64,000 nucleotides of DNA from Dorea longicatena (GTDB lineage Bacteria; Bacillota; Clostridia; Lachnospirales; Lachnospiraceae), in contig NZ_CP102280.1 in assembly GCF_025150085.1 (NCBI RefSeq), positions 2,119,001 to 2,183,000 of the forward strand, written 5' to 3'. Within the stretch, counting starts at the first letter, position 1. Each line of letters starts with the position of its first letter. A program made the translations under genes and the position numbers. Positions 53,285 through 62,409 of the stretch are shown piece by piece. Below the pieces are notes generated by a model. That model was not told the DNA's origin. It was given only the letters and a program-made list of their open reading frames with translations, and did no database searches.

Positions 53285-53764
53285 ATGAACGTATACCAGT
53301 TATCAGCCAAAAATTGTATGTCCCATCTTCTTTTAAAGGATACTTTTGATACATTTCTCTTTATCGAAGGAGAATTCACTACATTTAACAAATTCACCAT
53401 AAGCGGTTATCTCCAGGAAGACTTCTTCGACGAAAAACTGGAAGAGACTTACTCCCGCTGGGAAAAGATCCGTGACTTCTGCTTCCAGATCATCCGTGGC
53501 AAACGCACTCCTCTGAACTTCAAGATTGTCCTTGCTCTCCCGGACGATCAGATTCCTGCCTTCCTGACAGCCCACGGCCTGACCGCTTACCGCCCGGAAG
53601 ATATTCAGGGACTCTACCTCAATTTCCACTACGATGGAAGCACCCTCCAATGCATCACCGGCACTTCCCTCAAAACCTTTTCTATGGATAAGTCCATCGA
53701 AAGAGAATGGGATACCGAAGTAAAATCCATCTTAAAATCCAAAAATATCGAAGGCGAATACTAG
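53285..53764 (+). CDS. DUF5721 family protein
   Basis: A 159-residue cytosolic protein matching DUF5721 as I recall it: MNVYQLSAKNCMSHLLLKDT, FDTFLFIEGEFTTFNKFTIS, WEKIRDFCFQIIRGKRTPLN and GLYLNFHYDGSTLQCITGTS. The family is common and single-copy in Lachnospiraceae and has no known function. The start was set at MNVYQLS, 9 nt after GGAGG; the longer frame begins before the promoter's start site. It is the only gene on the plus strand between 40 and 64 kb. Confidence 0.85.
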   Translation: MNVYQLSAKNCMSHLLLKDTFDTFLFIEGEFTTFNKFTISGYLQEDFFDEKLEETYSRWEKIRDFCFQIIRGKRTPLNFKIVLALPDDQIPAFLTAHGLTAYRPEDIQGLYLNFHYDGSTLQCITGTSLKTFSMDKSIEREWDTEVKSILKSKNIEGEY

Positions 53765-53777
53765 AATACAAACAAAA

Positions 53778-53817
53778 ACCATGCAACTATGGATTTCTCT
53801 TTCCACAGCTGCATGGT
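53778..53817. terminator. Bidirectional terminator between DUF5721 and htpG
   Basis: ACCATGCA and TGCATGGT with inner CTATGG/CCACAG pairing form the stem. On the minus strand TTTTTGTTT follows, ending htpG; the plus side has CTTCTTTA. Confidence 0.8.
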
Positions 53818-53844
53818 CTTCTTTACTTCAACTCTCTGCCAGAC

Positions 53845-55905
53845 TTACTTCGTAAGCAGCATCATAATCTCATTACTTCTCTTTACAAACGCTGTCATCT
53901 CTTCAGGATTCAATGGCTTATGTGCCAGCATTGCCAGATCATACAACTGTTTGCAGATAATACTTGTATTCTCGCTGCCCTTATGATCAACTACATACTG
54001 AACCAGCGGATGATTTGCATTCAGGATCAGTGTACTTATTGTACCCATATCCATTCCGCTCATGCCGTACATCTTCATCATTTCCTGCATACGGCGGTTC
54101 TCTTCAGATAATGTCATCATAGAAGCTATATTTTCATCTTTTAATTTTTCGATCTTAACATCCAGTTTCTCGTCACCAAGCTCTTTACGGAAGATTTCTA
54201 CCAGGCTGTCAGATGTCTTCTGGAATGCTTCTTTTTCCTCTTCGGCAACTTCTTCTTTTGCTCCTGCTGTTACATCTGCATCAATTCTCTGGAACTTGAT
54301 GTTCTGATTGCGCTGCTCTAACTGTGTAATAAACGGTGAATCAATATTGTGGCCGAGGATTACTGCATCCATGCCCTGTTTCTTAAACATATTGATGTAC
54401 TGGCTCTGCTGGATCTCATCGGTTACATAGTAGATGATCGTCTTGTCTTCTTCTTTCTTCTCTGTGTTCTGATCATCTGCTTTGTTGTCCTCTGTCTTGG
54501 CATTCGGATCTTCTACGGTTCCACCATTTGCCTCGATACAGTCTTTCAGTGTCAGATACTTGTGATCCAGATTCTTGAACAGAACCGCGTCTTTCATCTT
54601 GTCACAGAACTTTTCATCTTTCAGGCATCCGAACTTGATGAACGGACTGATGTTATCCCAGTATTTCTCATAGTCTTCTCTCTTTGTCTTGCACATTCCG
54701 GAAAGCTTGTCTGCAACCTTCTTGGAAATGTATTCAGAGATCTTATTCACAAATCCGTCATTCTGTAATGCGCTACGTGATACGTTAAGCGGCAGATCCG
54801 GACAATCGATGACTCCCTTTAATACCATCAGATATTCCGGAATGACTTCTTTAATATTGTCCGCGATAAATACCTGGTTGTTGTATAACTTAATTGTTCC
54901 TTCAATAGAATCATACTCTGTGTTGATTCTTGGGAAGTACAAAATTCCTTTTAAATTAAATGGATAATCCATATTCAGGTGGATCCAGAACAGTGGCTCT
55001 TTGTAATCCATGAATACTTTGCGGTAGAAGTTCAGATAATCTTCATCACTGCATTCATTCGGATGCTTTGTCCACAGTGGGTGGATATCACTTAATGAAA
55101 CTGGACGTTTTTTGATCTTTACTTTTTCTTTGGCAGGTTCTGTCTCTACCATTTCTTTCTCGCCGTTTTCATTCTCTTTTTCTTCCATCTTGGCATCTTC
55201 GTGAATATGCTCGATTACTTCATCATCATCTTTCAGATCTGCTTCGTCGATCGTCTCATATTCAGGCTCTGCATTTGCCTTGGAAAGGAAGATTTCTACC
55301 GGCATAAATGAACAATATTTCTCCAGAACTTCTCTCATTCTATATTCATTAGCGAACTCCAGGCTGTCCTCATTCAGATACAGGGTCATTGTAGATCCGA
55401 CTTCCTGTTTGTCGCCTTCTTCCATCTCATACTCAGTTCCGCCGTTGCTTACCCAGTGTACCGGTTTTGCGCCTTCTTTGTAAGAGAGTGTATCGATATG
55501 CACCTCATCTGCTACCATAAATGCAGAATAGAATCCAAGACCGAAATGTCCGATCATATCATCTTCTGTTGTCTTATCTTTATATTTTTCAAGGAACTGT
55601 GTAGCTCCTGAAAATGCAATCTGTGTAATATATTCTTCTACCTCATCGGCTGTCATTCCAAGACCGTTATCTGTAAATTTCAGAGTTTTTTCTTCTGGAT
55701 TAACCTCAACTTTGATCGCCGGTTTGTAATCATCCGGTAACTGGTATTCACCCATCATATCCAGCTTCTTCAGTTTTGTGATCGCATCACATCCATTGGA
55801 AACCAACTCACGTGCGAAAATATCGTGATCGGAATATACCCATTTTTTAATGATCGGGAAAATGTTTTCACTGCTGATTGACAAACTACCTTTCTTTGCT
55901 GCCAT
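53845..55905 (-). CDS. htpG: HtpG (Hsp90) chaperone
   Basis: A 686-residue cytosolic Hsp90. The GHKL ATPase domain has ELVSNGCDAITKLKKL, TDNGLGMTADEVEEYITQIA, IGHFGLGFYSAFMVADEV and GSTMTLYLNEDS. The middle domain has FWIHLNMDYPFNLKGILYFP and the catalytic Arg in LPLNVSRSALQND. The C-terminal part has NANHPLVQYVVDHKG. A charged linker (EDAKMEEKENENGEKEMVE) lies near 230-255. The promoter is at 56014-56042 and a perfect CIRCE lies upstream of it, implying HrcA involvement; in Bacillus subtilis htpG is outside that regulon. Confidence 0.97.
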   Translation of the reverse strand: MAAKKGSLSISSENIFPIIKKWVYSDHDIFARELVSNGCDAITKLKKLDMMGEYQLPDDYKPAIKVEVNPEEKTLKFTDNGLGMTADEVEEYITQIAFSGATQFLEKYKDKTTEDDMIGHFGLGFYSAFMVADEVHIDTLSYKEGAKPVHWVSNGGTEYEMEEGDKQEVGSTMTLYLNEDSLEFANEYRMREVLEKYCSFMPVEIFLSKANAEPEYETIDEADLKDDDEVIEHIHEDAKMEEKENENGEKEMVETEPAKEKVKIKKRPVSLSDIHPLWTKHPNECSDEDYLNFYRKVFMDYKEPLFWIHLNMDYPFNLKGILYFPRINTEYDSIEGTIKLYNNQVFIADNIKEVIPEYLMVLKGVIDCPDLPLNVSRSALQNDGFVNKISEYISKKVADKLSGMCKTKREDYEKYWDNISPFIKFGCLKDEKFCDKMKDAVLFKNLDHKYLTLKDCIEANGGTVEDPNAKTEDNKADDQNTEKKEEDKTIIYYVTDEIQQSQYINMFKKQGMDAVILGHNIDSPFITQLEQRNQNIKFQRIDADVTAGAKEEVAEEEKEAFQKTSDSLVEIFRKELGDEKLDVKIEKLKDENIASMMTLSEENRRMQEMMKMYGMSGMDMGTISTLILNANHPLVQYVVDHKGSENTSIICKQLYDLAMLAHKPLNPEEMTAFVKRSNEIMMLLTK

Positions 55906-56013
55906 TGTAAATCACTCCTATTTCTACTTTTATATTTCTATCATATTAGTGACAAAAGATGCCGTATTGCCGACTGGCCCACATCTTTTTGTTACATTTT
56001 TCATCTAACAGAT

Positions 56014-56042
56014 ATGATAATACTGCATATTTTAAAAGTCAA
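56014..56042 (-). promoter_or_regulatory. Promoter of htpG
   Basis: TTGACT (56037-56042), 17-bp spacer, TATCAT (56014-56019). The leader is about 100 nt. The CIRCE lies upstream, ending 7 bp from the -35 box. Confidence 0.75.
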
Positions 56043-56049
56043 TAGAAAA

Positions 56050-56076
56050 TTAGCACTCTTTTAAAAAGAGTGCTAA
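56050..56076. promoter_or_regulatory. CIRCE operator upstream of htpG
   Basis: TTAGCACTC-N9-GAGTGCTAA, a perfect match in both arms; the spacer TTTTAAAAA extends the palindrome. Unlike the other three sites, it sits upstream of the -35 box instead of over it. Confidence 0.92.
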
Positions 56077-56180
56077 CAATTCTATGAAATTTATAAACCA
56101 TTTATAAACTTTGATATTTTTATGATATTTTCGCCGAATATCCTTATATTAATATTATATGTGCCGTACCATTTTTCCGG

Positions 56181-59100
56181 CTACTCTATGCTTTTCAATG
56201 ATTCTACCATGTCAATTTTCTTTAACTTGAAATACATTACCCAGTTTACGAATAATGAAAATCCTATCGTAAATAAAAAGCTGTAGATATAACTCGGAAG
56301 ATAAATGCTTCGTCCAAACATCGCCGCATCCACTTCCACCGTCTGAATTACGAACAGGTGCAGGACTTTACCGAATATCACACCTACGAAAGCTCCAATT
56401 AGCGTCAGCAGGATATTTTCCCGGAATACATATTCCGCTACTTCCACATCATAGAAGCCAAGCACTTTCAAAGTTGCAAGCTCTCTCTGACGCTCTGTAA
56501 TGTTAATACTGTTCAGATTATAAAGTACTACGAATGCAAGCATTCCCGCCGAAACGATCAGGACTATGATCACCAGATTCAGGCTGGCAAGCATATCATC
56601 CAGCTGATCCTTAATATCATGCAGATAAGAGATTGTCAGTACCTGATCTTTCGCAAGGATTTTTTCTCCGGCTTTTTTCACCTGCTCTTCTGAATATCCA
56701 TCCTTTGCCCGGAACATGATACAGTTATATTCTGCTGTCTTTCCATATACTTTCTTATAATACTGCGGCGTAAAATACATGTAATGTCCCATATAGTTCT
56801 CACAGATATACGCAATTTTTACTGTGACACCTTTTGCCATACCGTCCTTAAGATTTATCGTATCACCTTCTTTTACATTCAGAAGTTTTGCCGTCTTCTC
56901 ACTGACAATTGCACCATTGTCTGTAAGTTTGTATGATTCTTTCGTCTTCCTGTCATGGAAATCTTCATATTTTCCGACAATATCCGGATTGCCAAGTACG
57001 CACTGATAAACGCTGCGTTTTTTATTTCCCTTTGATGCCGTCACGCTCTGCATCCTCGCATCCATATAAGTCTGAATATCCGTATCTTCTTTCAGATATT
57101 CCTTCAACTCTTCTTTCTCTGTCTTTGTTACATCATCCTTGTAGAAAATATGCCCGTCATACAGTTGGATCTCATCGTACTGAATATCTGCGATCTCATA
57201 TACCGAATCCTTTACCCCATATCCAACCAGCATCAGTGCCATACAGCCGCCAATTCCAAATATCGTCATAAAGAAACGTTTTTTATAACGCATCAAGTTT
57301 CGGATTGTTGATTTCCATGTGAAATTCATTCGTTTCCAAATAAATCCAATTCTTTCCAAGAACACTCTTCTTCCCTTTTTTGGTGCCGGCGGACGCATCA
57401 GCACAGCCGGTTCTGCAGCCAGTTCTTTATAGCAGGATGCAAGTGTCGCTCCCATGGTACACACGATCGAAGCGACCGATGCCATCACCGCATAACTCAT
57501 ATGATATGGTACATAAATCTTCGGAATATGCGGATACATAATCTCATATGCATAAATGATAATATACGGCAAGATCTTTTCTCCTGTCAGCACTCCCAGA
57601 ATACTTCCTCCCGCTGTTGCAAGAAACGCGTATCCCAGATACTTGGAAGCAATAGAAAAATTACTGTATCCCAGTGCTTTCATTGTACCGATCTCAATTC
57701 TCTGCTCTTCCACCATACGGGTCATACCGGTCAGACTGATCAGAGCAGCAACTAAGAAGAACATCACAGGAAATACTTTTCCGATTGCACGCATACGGTT
57801 TGCATTTTCCCCAAATCCATCATATTCTACCAGTGTACTTCTATTGTATACATACCATTTTGGATTTTTTATCTTCTTAATCTGTTCTTTTGCATCAGCA
57901 AGCTTTTTCTCACCTTTTGCGATTTCTTCCTCAGACGTCTCTTTTCCGTCCTCATATTCTTTTCTCGAATCGGCAAGTTTGGCTTCATTTTGAGCAATTT
58001 CTGTCTCGCCATTTTGCAATGTCTGTTCCTGTGCTTTCAACTCTGCTTTACCGGCATCTAATTGTTTCTGTCCGGATTCTATACTTGCGGCTGCACTGGT
58101 AAGCTTTGCCTCACAGGCGTCCAGCTTCGCTTTTGCCTGGTCAAGCTCGGCTTTCCCATTTGCGAGCTTTTGCTTTGCTGCATCAAGTCCGGCCTTCTGG
58201 GTCTGATAATCCTGTTCTTTTGCATCCAGTGTCTTCTTGGTCTCCTGCGCCTGCTGCTCCATTACCTGGATCTTCTGTAATAATTCCTGATTCTGGTTGG
58301 GATTCTCCTGATCCGGATCCTGTCCCGAACCGCCTGCTGCCTGTGCTTTTAGTGCCTCAATCGTATTCAGAAGAGTCTGATATCCCGCCCAGCCTTTATC
58401 CAGTTCGGCTCTGTATGTAACCAGGCCTTCCTCTCCTGCCTGAATCTTTGCCTGCGCTTCTGCATACTGGGAATCATACGCAGCTTTTCCTTGTTCGTAC
58501 TGTTTCTTTCCCTGGGAAAGCTCTTTCAGTCCATTTTGATACGTCTTTTTCGCCTGATCCAATTCTTTTTGTTTTGTATCTATCGTCTGCTTTGCTGCTG
58601 CAATCTGCGACTTTCCACTCGCAATCTTTTCTTTTGCCTGCGAAACCTGCGTCTCTCCATCCGTAATCTGCTTTTTGGCATCCTCAAGCTTCTGCTTCGA
58701 TTCCGCTTTGCCATCATCCAGCTTTTTCTGCGCTTTCGCAAGTTTTTCATTTGCCTTATCTTCAAGTTCCGACTTCCGGATCTTTCCTCTTTCTTCTGTG
58801 ATTGCTTCGATTCTCTTTTGGACGGTCTTTACTTTCTCTTTATATGCCTTCGTATAAGCAGTCAGATCTTTTGCACCTGCCACCTGTACGTACATTTCCG
58901 TATACACATCCAGATCAAAGGTTTTCTCCGGAACCACTACGAATCCGCTTATCGTACCGGTTCCAATGGTTGTGCTTCCTCGGCTCAGTGAAATGTAGTA
59001 TGGGGAATTTCCTTTTCCGACTACTTTTAATTCGTCCGTCTTCAATGTATCTGTCACCTTGTCATCTGTTCCGGACTTTAATTTTATCGTCTCGCCGATT

Positions 59101-59519
59101 TTATAATTCATCTGGTCATCAACCAGACATTCCCCTGCTTTTTCCGGCATACGTCCTTCCCTTACCGTGATCTTATTCATATCCTCCATCGCTGACATCA
59201 CATGAAGTACATATTGCTTCTTATTCTTTATATTCAGGAAATCTGCACTGTAGGCACCTTCAGCCTTTCCCACTCCCTTTATGTTTCCGACCGCACTTAC
59301 ATCCTCTTTCGTAATTCCAAGCGTACTGACAGCCTTAATGTCCATCAGATCCGATTCATCAAAATACGCATCTCCCGTAATTCTCATAGATGGTTCCGAT
59401 GCCCGGATTCCAGAAAAGAACGCAACCCCCAAAGCAACAATAAAAAGAATTGAAATAAAACGGCCAAAATTCCGTCGGATCTCCATGTAAAAATTCTTTC
59501 GTGTTATCTTTCTTGCCAT
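56181..59519 (-). CDS. FtsX-type ABC permease with a long extracellular coiled-coil hairpin
   Basis: A 1112-residue permease. One helix (about 20-40), a beta domain (to about 225), then residues about 235-580 form two antiparallel Lys/Glu/Ala-rich coiled-coil arms with recurring L-x-x-G-K-x-E-L units. The arms meet at a flexible turn GGSGQDPDQENPNQNQELLQ near 400. Three helices follow (VFPVMFFLVAALISLTGMTR; GYAFLATAGGSILGVLTGE), a second outer domain, and four helices with the FtsX segment VVLYNLNSINITERQRELAT. The ATPase gene lies upstream. The arms could reach through the cell wall. Substrate unknown. Confidence 0.9.
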   Translation of the reverse strand: MARKITRKNFYMEIRRNFGRFISILFIVALGVAFFSGIRASEPSMRITGDAYFDESDLMDIKAVSTLGITKEDVSAVGNIKGVGKAEGAYSADFLNIKNKKQYVLHVMSAMEDMNKITVREGRMPEKAGECLVDDQMNYKIGETIKLKSGTDDKVTDTLKTDELKVVGKGNSPYYISLSRGSTTIGTGTISGFVVVPEKTFDLDVYTEMYVQVAGAKDLTAYTKAYKEKVKTVQKRIEAITEERGKIRKSELEDKANEKLAKAQKKLDDGKAESKQKLEDAKKQITDGETQVSQAKEKIASGKSQIAAAKQTIDTKQKELDQAKKTYQNGLKELSQGKKQYEQGKAAYDSQYAEAQAKIQAGEEGLVTYRAELDKGWAGYQTLLNTIEALKAQAAGGSGQDPDQENPNQNQELLQKIQVMEQQAQETKKTLDAKEQDYQTQKAGLDAAKQKLANGKAELDQAKAKLDACEAKLTSAAASIESGQKQLDAGKAELKAQEQTLQNGETEIAQNEAKLADSRKEYEDGKETSEEEIAKGEKKLADAKEQIKKIKNPKWYVYNRSTLVEYDGFGENANRMRAIGKVFPVMFFLVAALISLTGMTRMVEEQRIEIGTMKALGYSNFSIASKYLGYAFLATAGGSILGVLTGEKILPYIIIYAYEIMYPHIPKIYVPYHMSYAVMASVASIVCTMGATLASCYKELAAEPAVLMRPPAPKKGRRVFLERIGFIWKRMNFTWKSTIRNLMRYKKRFFMTIFGIGGCMALMLVGYGVKDSVYEIADIQYDEIQLYDGHIFYKDDVTKTEKEELKEYLKEDTDIQTYMDARMQSVTASKGNKKRSVYQCVLGNPDIVGKYEDFHDRKTKESYKLTDNGAIVSEKTAKLLNVKEGDTINLKDGMAKGVTVKIAYICENYMGHYMYFTPQYYKKVYGKTAEYNCIMFRAKDGYSEEQVKKAGEKILAKDQVLTISYLHDIKDQLDDMLASLNLVIIVLIVSAGMLAFVVLYNLNSINITERQRELATLKVLGFYDVEVAEYVFRENILLTLIGAFVGVIFGKVLHLFVIQTVEVDAAMFGRSIYLPSYIYSFLFTIGFSLFVNWVMYFKLKKIDMVESLKSIE

Positions 59520-59541
59520 CTGTTATCCTCACCTCTTTGTC

Positions 59542-60246
59542 TTACCATTCTATGGTCTCAACCGAAACCGGCTGTGGATTTTCGATGATCTTATCAACCC
59601 GTCCGTTCTTGATCTTGATCACCCGGTCTGCCATCGGTGCTATTGCCGAGTTATGTGTGATCAGTATAACTGTCATACCATTGTTCCGGCATGTATCCTG
59701 AAGTAATTTCAAAATGGATTTGCCTGTATTGTAATCAAGCGCTCCCGTTGGTTCATCACAGAGTAATAATTTCGGATTCTTCGCAAGTGCCCTTGCAATC
59801 GACACTCTCTGCTGTTCTCCTCCTGATAACTGAGCAGGAAAATTATCCAGACGGTCCCCAAGTCCTACTTCTTCCAATACCTCTTTTGCATCCATCGGAT
59901 TCTTACATATCTGGAGTGCAAGCTCCACATTCTCCAGTGCCGTCAGATTCGGTATCAGATTATAAAACTGGAACACGAATCCGATATCATCTCTTCTATA
60001 TGCAGTCAGCTGCTTCGTTGAATACGTAGCAATATCCTGCCCATCTACCAGCACCTGCCCCTCAGATGCCGTATCCATGCCGCCAAGAATATTGAGAACT
60101 GTGGTTTTCCCGGCTCCACTCGGACCAACAACAACTGCAAATTCTCCCTTTTTAATCTCAAAATCAATTCCTGCGGCCGCCATGATCTCAACTTCGCCCA
60201 TCTGATATATCTTCTTAACATCTTTCAAAGTCACAAATTCACTCAT
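59542..60246 (-). CDS. ABC transporter ATPase (MacB/FtsE type)
   Basis: A 234-residue ATPase: Walker [22 protein letters not shown]-loop [20 protein letters not shown], signature [19 protein letters not shown], Walker [14 protein letters not shown] and switch [13 protein letters not shown]. It partners the coiled-coil permease, whose gene starts 22 nt downstream. The start was set at [14 protein letters not shown], 8 nt after CGGAGGAAG; the longer frame begins upstream of that site. Confidence 0.95.
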   Translation of the reverse strand: MSEFVTLKDVKKIYQMGEVEIMAAAGIDFEIKKGEFAVVVGPSGAGKTTVLNILGGMDTASEGQVLVDGQDIATYSTKQLTAYRRDDIGFVFQFYNLIPNLTALENVELALQICKNPMDAKEVLEEVGLGDRLDNFPAQLSGGEQQRVSIARALAKNPKLLLCDEPTGALDYNTGKSILKLLQDTCRNNGMTVILITHNSAIAPMADRVIKIKNGRVDKIIENPQPVSVETIEW

Positions 60247-60354
60247 GCATACTTCCTCCGTGTGCGTATATTCGTATGTCAATTATACCATCTTTTTCGT
60301 GGAAACCACAGGGGCAATTTTCTATTTAATGCATTAAGCGGTTGATACCCGGCC

Positions 60355-60562
60355 GGAAGAAAAGGAAGAGAGTCCCGCTGCGTGCTGATTCAATCATGGA
60401 GTATTTCTAAAGCATAAAAATTGTCCTAAAAGCAGCAGTCAAAAAAACATAACTCGCAAGCTCAGACAATGATTTTTTGACTGCTAACGGCCAATTTTGA
60501 TGCTTAAGAAATACTAACCATGATCTCATATGCACGCAGCGGGACTCTCTTCCTTTTCTTCC
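60355..60562. repeat. 208-bp palindromic element A
   Basis: The outer arms 60355-60385 and 60532-60562 are perfect 31-bp complements. Further in, CATGG, AGTATTTCT, GCATAAAAATTG and AGCAGTCAAAAAA each find partners on the other side, so nearly the whole element folds. The apex (60448-60470, plus strand) carries CATAACTCG-CAA-GCTCAGACAAT. No significant open frame. With elements at 60580 and 60725 it fills the gene-free 60283-60973. Confidence 0.85.
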
Positions 60563-60579
60563 TTACGTTATCGCATACT

Positions 60580-60709
60580 GTAATGATTCAATAGTGGAAG
60601 CGTAACCGGCGTGATACCGAAAGTGTACAAAAAATCCGGAAAATCAAGGCTTCCACCTCAACTTTCCGGCTGCACACAAAGGTTACAACCCTCTATTGAA
60701 TTCATTATC
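60580..60709 (-). repeat. Palindromic intergenic element, copy 2
   Basis: Nested pairs: TAATGATTCAATAG/CTATTGAATTCATTA outside, GTAACC/GGTTAC, GTGT/ACAC, then CCGGAAA/TTTCCGG at the core (60635-60671). Core and flanks match the element at 15182-15270. Confidence 0.75.
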
Positions 60710-60724
60710 ATTGGCCAAGCACGA

Positions 60725-60938
60725 CATGAGAAAGACTTGGTGCTCTGTTTGTCGCGTATATGGAGTGATGTTTAGAAAAACTTAGGGTGTTCAAATCTCC
60801 GTTAAAGGCATGGAACGAATTGTTTGAGCGAAACGAGTTATGAGTGGAATGCCTTTGCTTTTAGGAGATTTGGACATCCTTAGATTTTCTTACATCACGG
60901 AATCTTAGTAGCAAACAGAGCACCAAGTTTTTCTCATG
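60725..60938. repeat. 214-bp palindromic element B
   Basis: Outer arms 60725-60751 and 60912-60938 match at 26 of 27 positions. Inner partners include TTTAGAAAAACTTAGG with CCTTAGATTTTCTTA, CAAATCTCC with GGAGATTTG and AAAGGCAT with ATGCCTTT. The apex on the minus strand (60819-60842) reads CATAACTCG-TTTC-GCTCAAACAAT, the same motif as element A in opposite orientation. No significant open frame. Confidence 0.85.
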
Positions 60939-60973
60939 GACTGAGAGGCCGCGATAATTAATTAAATAAAAAA

Positions 60974-62407
60974 TTACTTCAACATCTCCCGCAATTTCTG
61001 ATTCACCATTCCAGGATTTGCCTTTCCTTTCATGGCTTTCATAGTCTGTCCGACCAATGCGCCGAGTGCTTTTTCTTTGCCGCCTTTGTAATCGGCAATG
61101 GCTTTTGGATTCTTCGCAATGACTTCTTTTAACACTTCTTCCAGTGCGCCTTCATCATTGACTGTCTTTAATCCGTGTTCTTCTACATAACTTTCCGGAT
61201 CTACATCTTTTTCAAATACCTGTTCGAACACTTCTTTGGCAACGGAACTGTTGATGGTTCCTGCTTCTGTAAGCCCGATCAGTTTTGCAAGATTTGCCGG
61301 TGAGAAGCTGATATCTTCCGGTTCCATGCCGTGTTCTTTTAACAGACGCATGGTTTCTACCATCAGCCAGTTGGATACTTTCTTCGGTTTTCCACAAATT
61401 ACTGTTGTCTCTTCAAAGATATCCGCCATATGCTTGGACTCTGTGAGAATTTCTGCATCGTACTGTGGAATATCGAACTCTTTCTTATAACGTTCCAGTT
61501 TTTCATCACGGAATTCCGGCTGTTTTGCTTTGATCTTTTCAATCCACTCATCGTCGATCACGATCGGTACAAGATCCGGTTCCGGGAAATAACGATAATC
61601 CTGGGCATCTTCTTTGGAACGCATTGCGTGAGATGATTCTTTATTGTCATCCCATCTTCTGGTCTCCTGGATAACAGCTTTTCCTTCTTCGATAAGTTCG
61701 ATCTGACGCTCTCTTTCTCCTTCAATGGCTCTTGCGATTGCCTTGAATGAGTTCAGGTTCTTCATCTCTGTTCTGGTTCCGAATTCCTGTGTGCCGACTT
61801 CTCTTACCGATAAGTTCACGTCCGCTCTCATCGAACCTTCCTGAAGCTTGCAGTCTGATGCTCCCAGATACTGGATGATCGTTCTTAATTTTTCCAGATA
61901 AGCGATAACTTCTTCTGATGAACGCATATCCGGCTCGGATACGATCTCTACAAGCGGCACACCACTTCGGTTAAAATCTACCAGAGATGTATCATCCCAT
62001 TCATCATGAACCAGCTTTCCGGCATCTTCTTCCATATGCATCTCATGGATGCGAACTTTCTTCTTTGTATCACCAACTGTGATCTCTACATAGCCATTTC
62101 TTGCGATTGGCTGATAGAGCTGTGAGATCTGATAGTTCTGCGGGTTATCCGGATAAAAATAGTTCTTACGGTCGAATTTGCACACTCTTGTAATATCACA
62201 ATGTGTTGCAAGGCCGATTCCCATTGCATATTCTACAACTTGTTTATTTAATACCGGAAGTGATCCAGGCATACCGGTACAAACCGGGCATGTATGTGTA
62301 TTCGGTGCTCCTCCGAATGCCGTGCTGCATCCGCAGAAGATTTTTGTCTTTGTTGCAAGTTCTACATGGACCTCAAGTCCAATGACTGTCTCATACTGTT
62401 TTGCCAT
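60974..62407 (-). CDS. gatB: Glu-tRNA(Gln)/Asp-tRNA(Asn) amidotransferase subunit B
   Basis: A 477-residue subunit that phosphorylates Glu-tRNA(Gln) or Asp-tRNA(Asn) and transfers ammonia to it. It starts ETVIGLEVHVELATKTKIFC with Cys pairs of the zinc site (CGCS, CPVC), continues MHMEEDAGKLVHD and DFNRSGVPLVEIVSEPDM, and ends in the YqeY-like tail GALVGQTMKAMKGKANPGMV. It starts 2 nt after gatA. Three large palindromes lie beyond its stop. Confidence 0.97.
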   Translation of the reverse strand: MAKQYETVIGLEVHVELATKTKIFCGCSTAFGGAPNTHTCPVCTGMPGSLPVLNKQVVEYAMGIGLATHCDITRVCKFDRKNYFYPDNPQNYQISQLYQPIARNGYVEITVGDTKKKVRIHEMHMEEDAGKLVHDEWDDTSLVDFNRSGVPLVEIVSEPDMRSSEEVIAYLEKLRTIIQYLGASDCKLQEGSMRADVNLSVREVGTQEFGTRTEMKNLNSFKAIARAIEGERERQIELIEEGKAVIQETRRWDDNKESSHAMRSKEDAQDYRYFPEPDLVPIVIDDEWIEKIKAKQPEFRDEKLERYKKEFDIPQYDAEILTESKHMADIFEETTVICGKPKKVSNWLMVETMRLLKEHGMEPEDISFSPANLAKLIGLTEAGTINSSVAKEVFEQVFEKDVDPESYVEEHGLKTVNDEGALEEVLKEVIAKNPKAIADYKGGKEKALGALVGQTMKAMKGKANPGMVNQKLREMLK

Positions 62408-62409
62408 GA

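Noticed and set aside
58491..58991. Plus-strand frames opposite the coiled-coil permease
   Set aside because: Repetitive Lys/Glu/Ala codons give Leu/Phe/Ser-rich antisense frames; they have no ribosome sites or domains.
60355..60938. CRISPR array or tandem repeat array at the gene-free stretch
   Set aside because: The repeats are inverted and each occurs once; there are no regularly spaced direct repeats or spacers.
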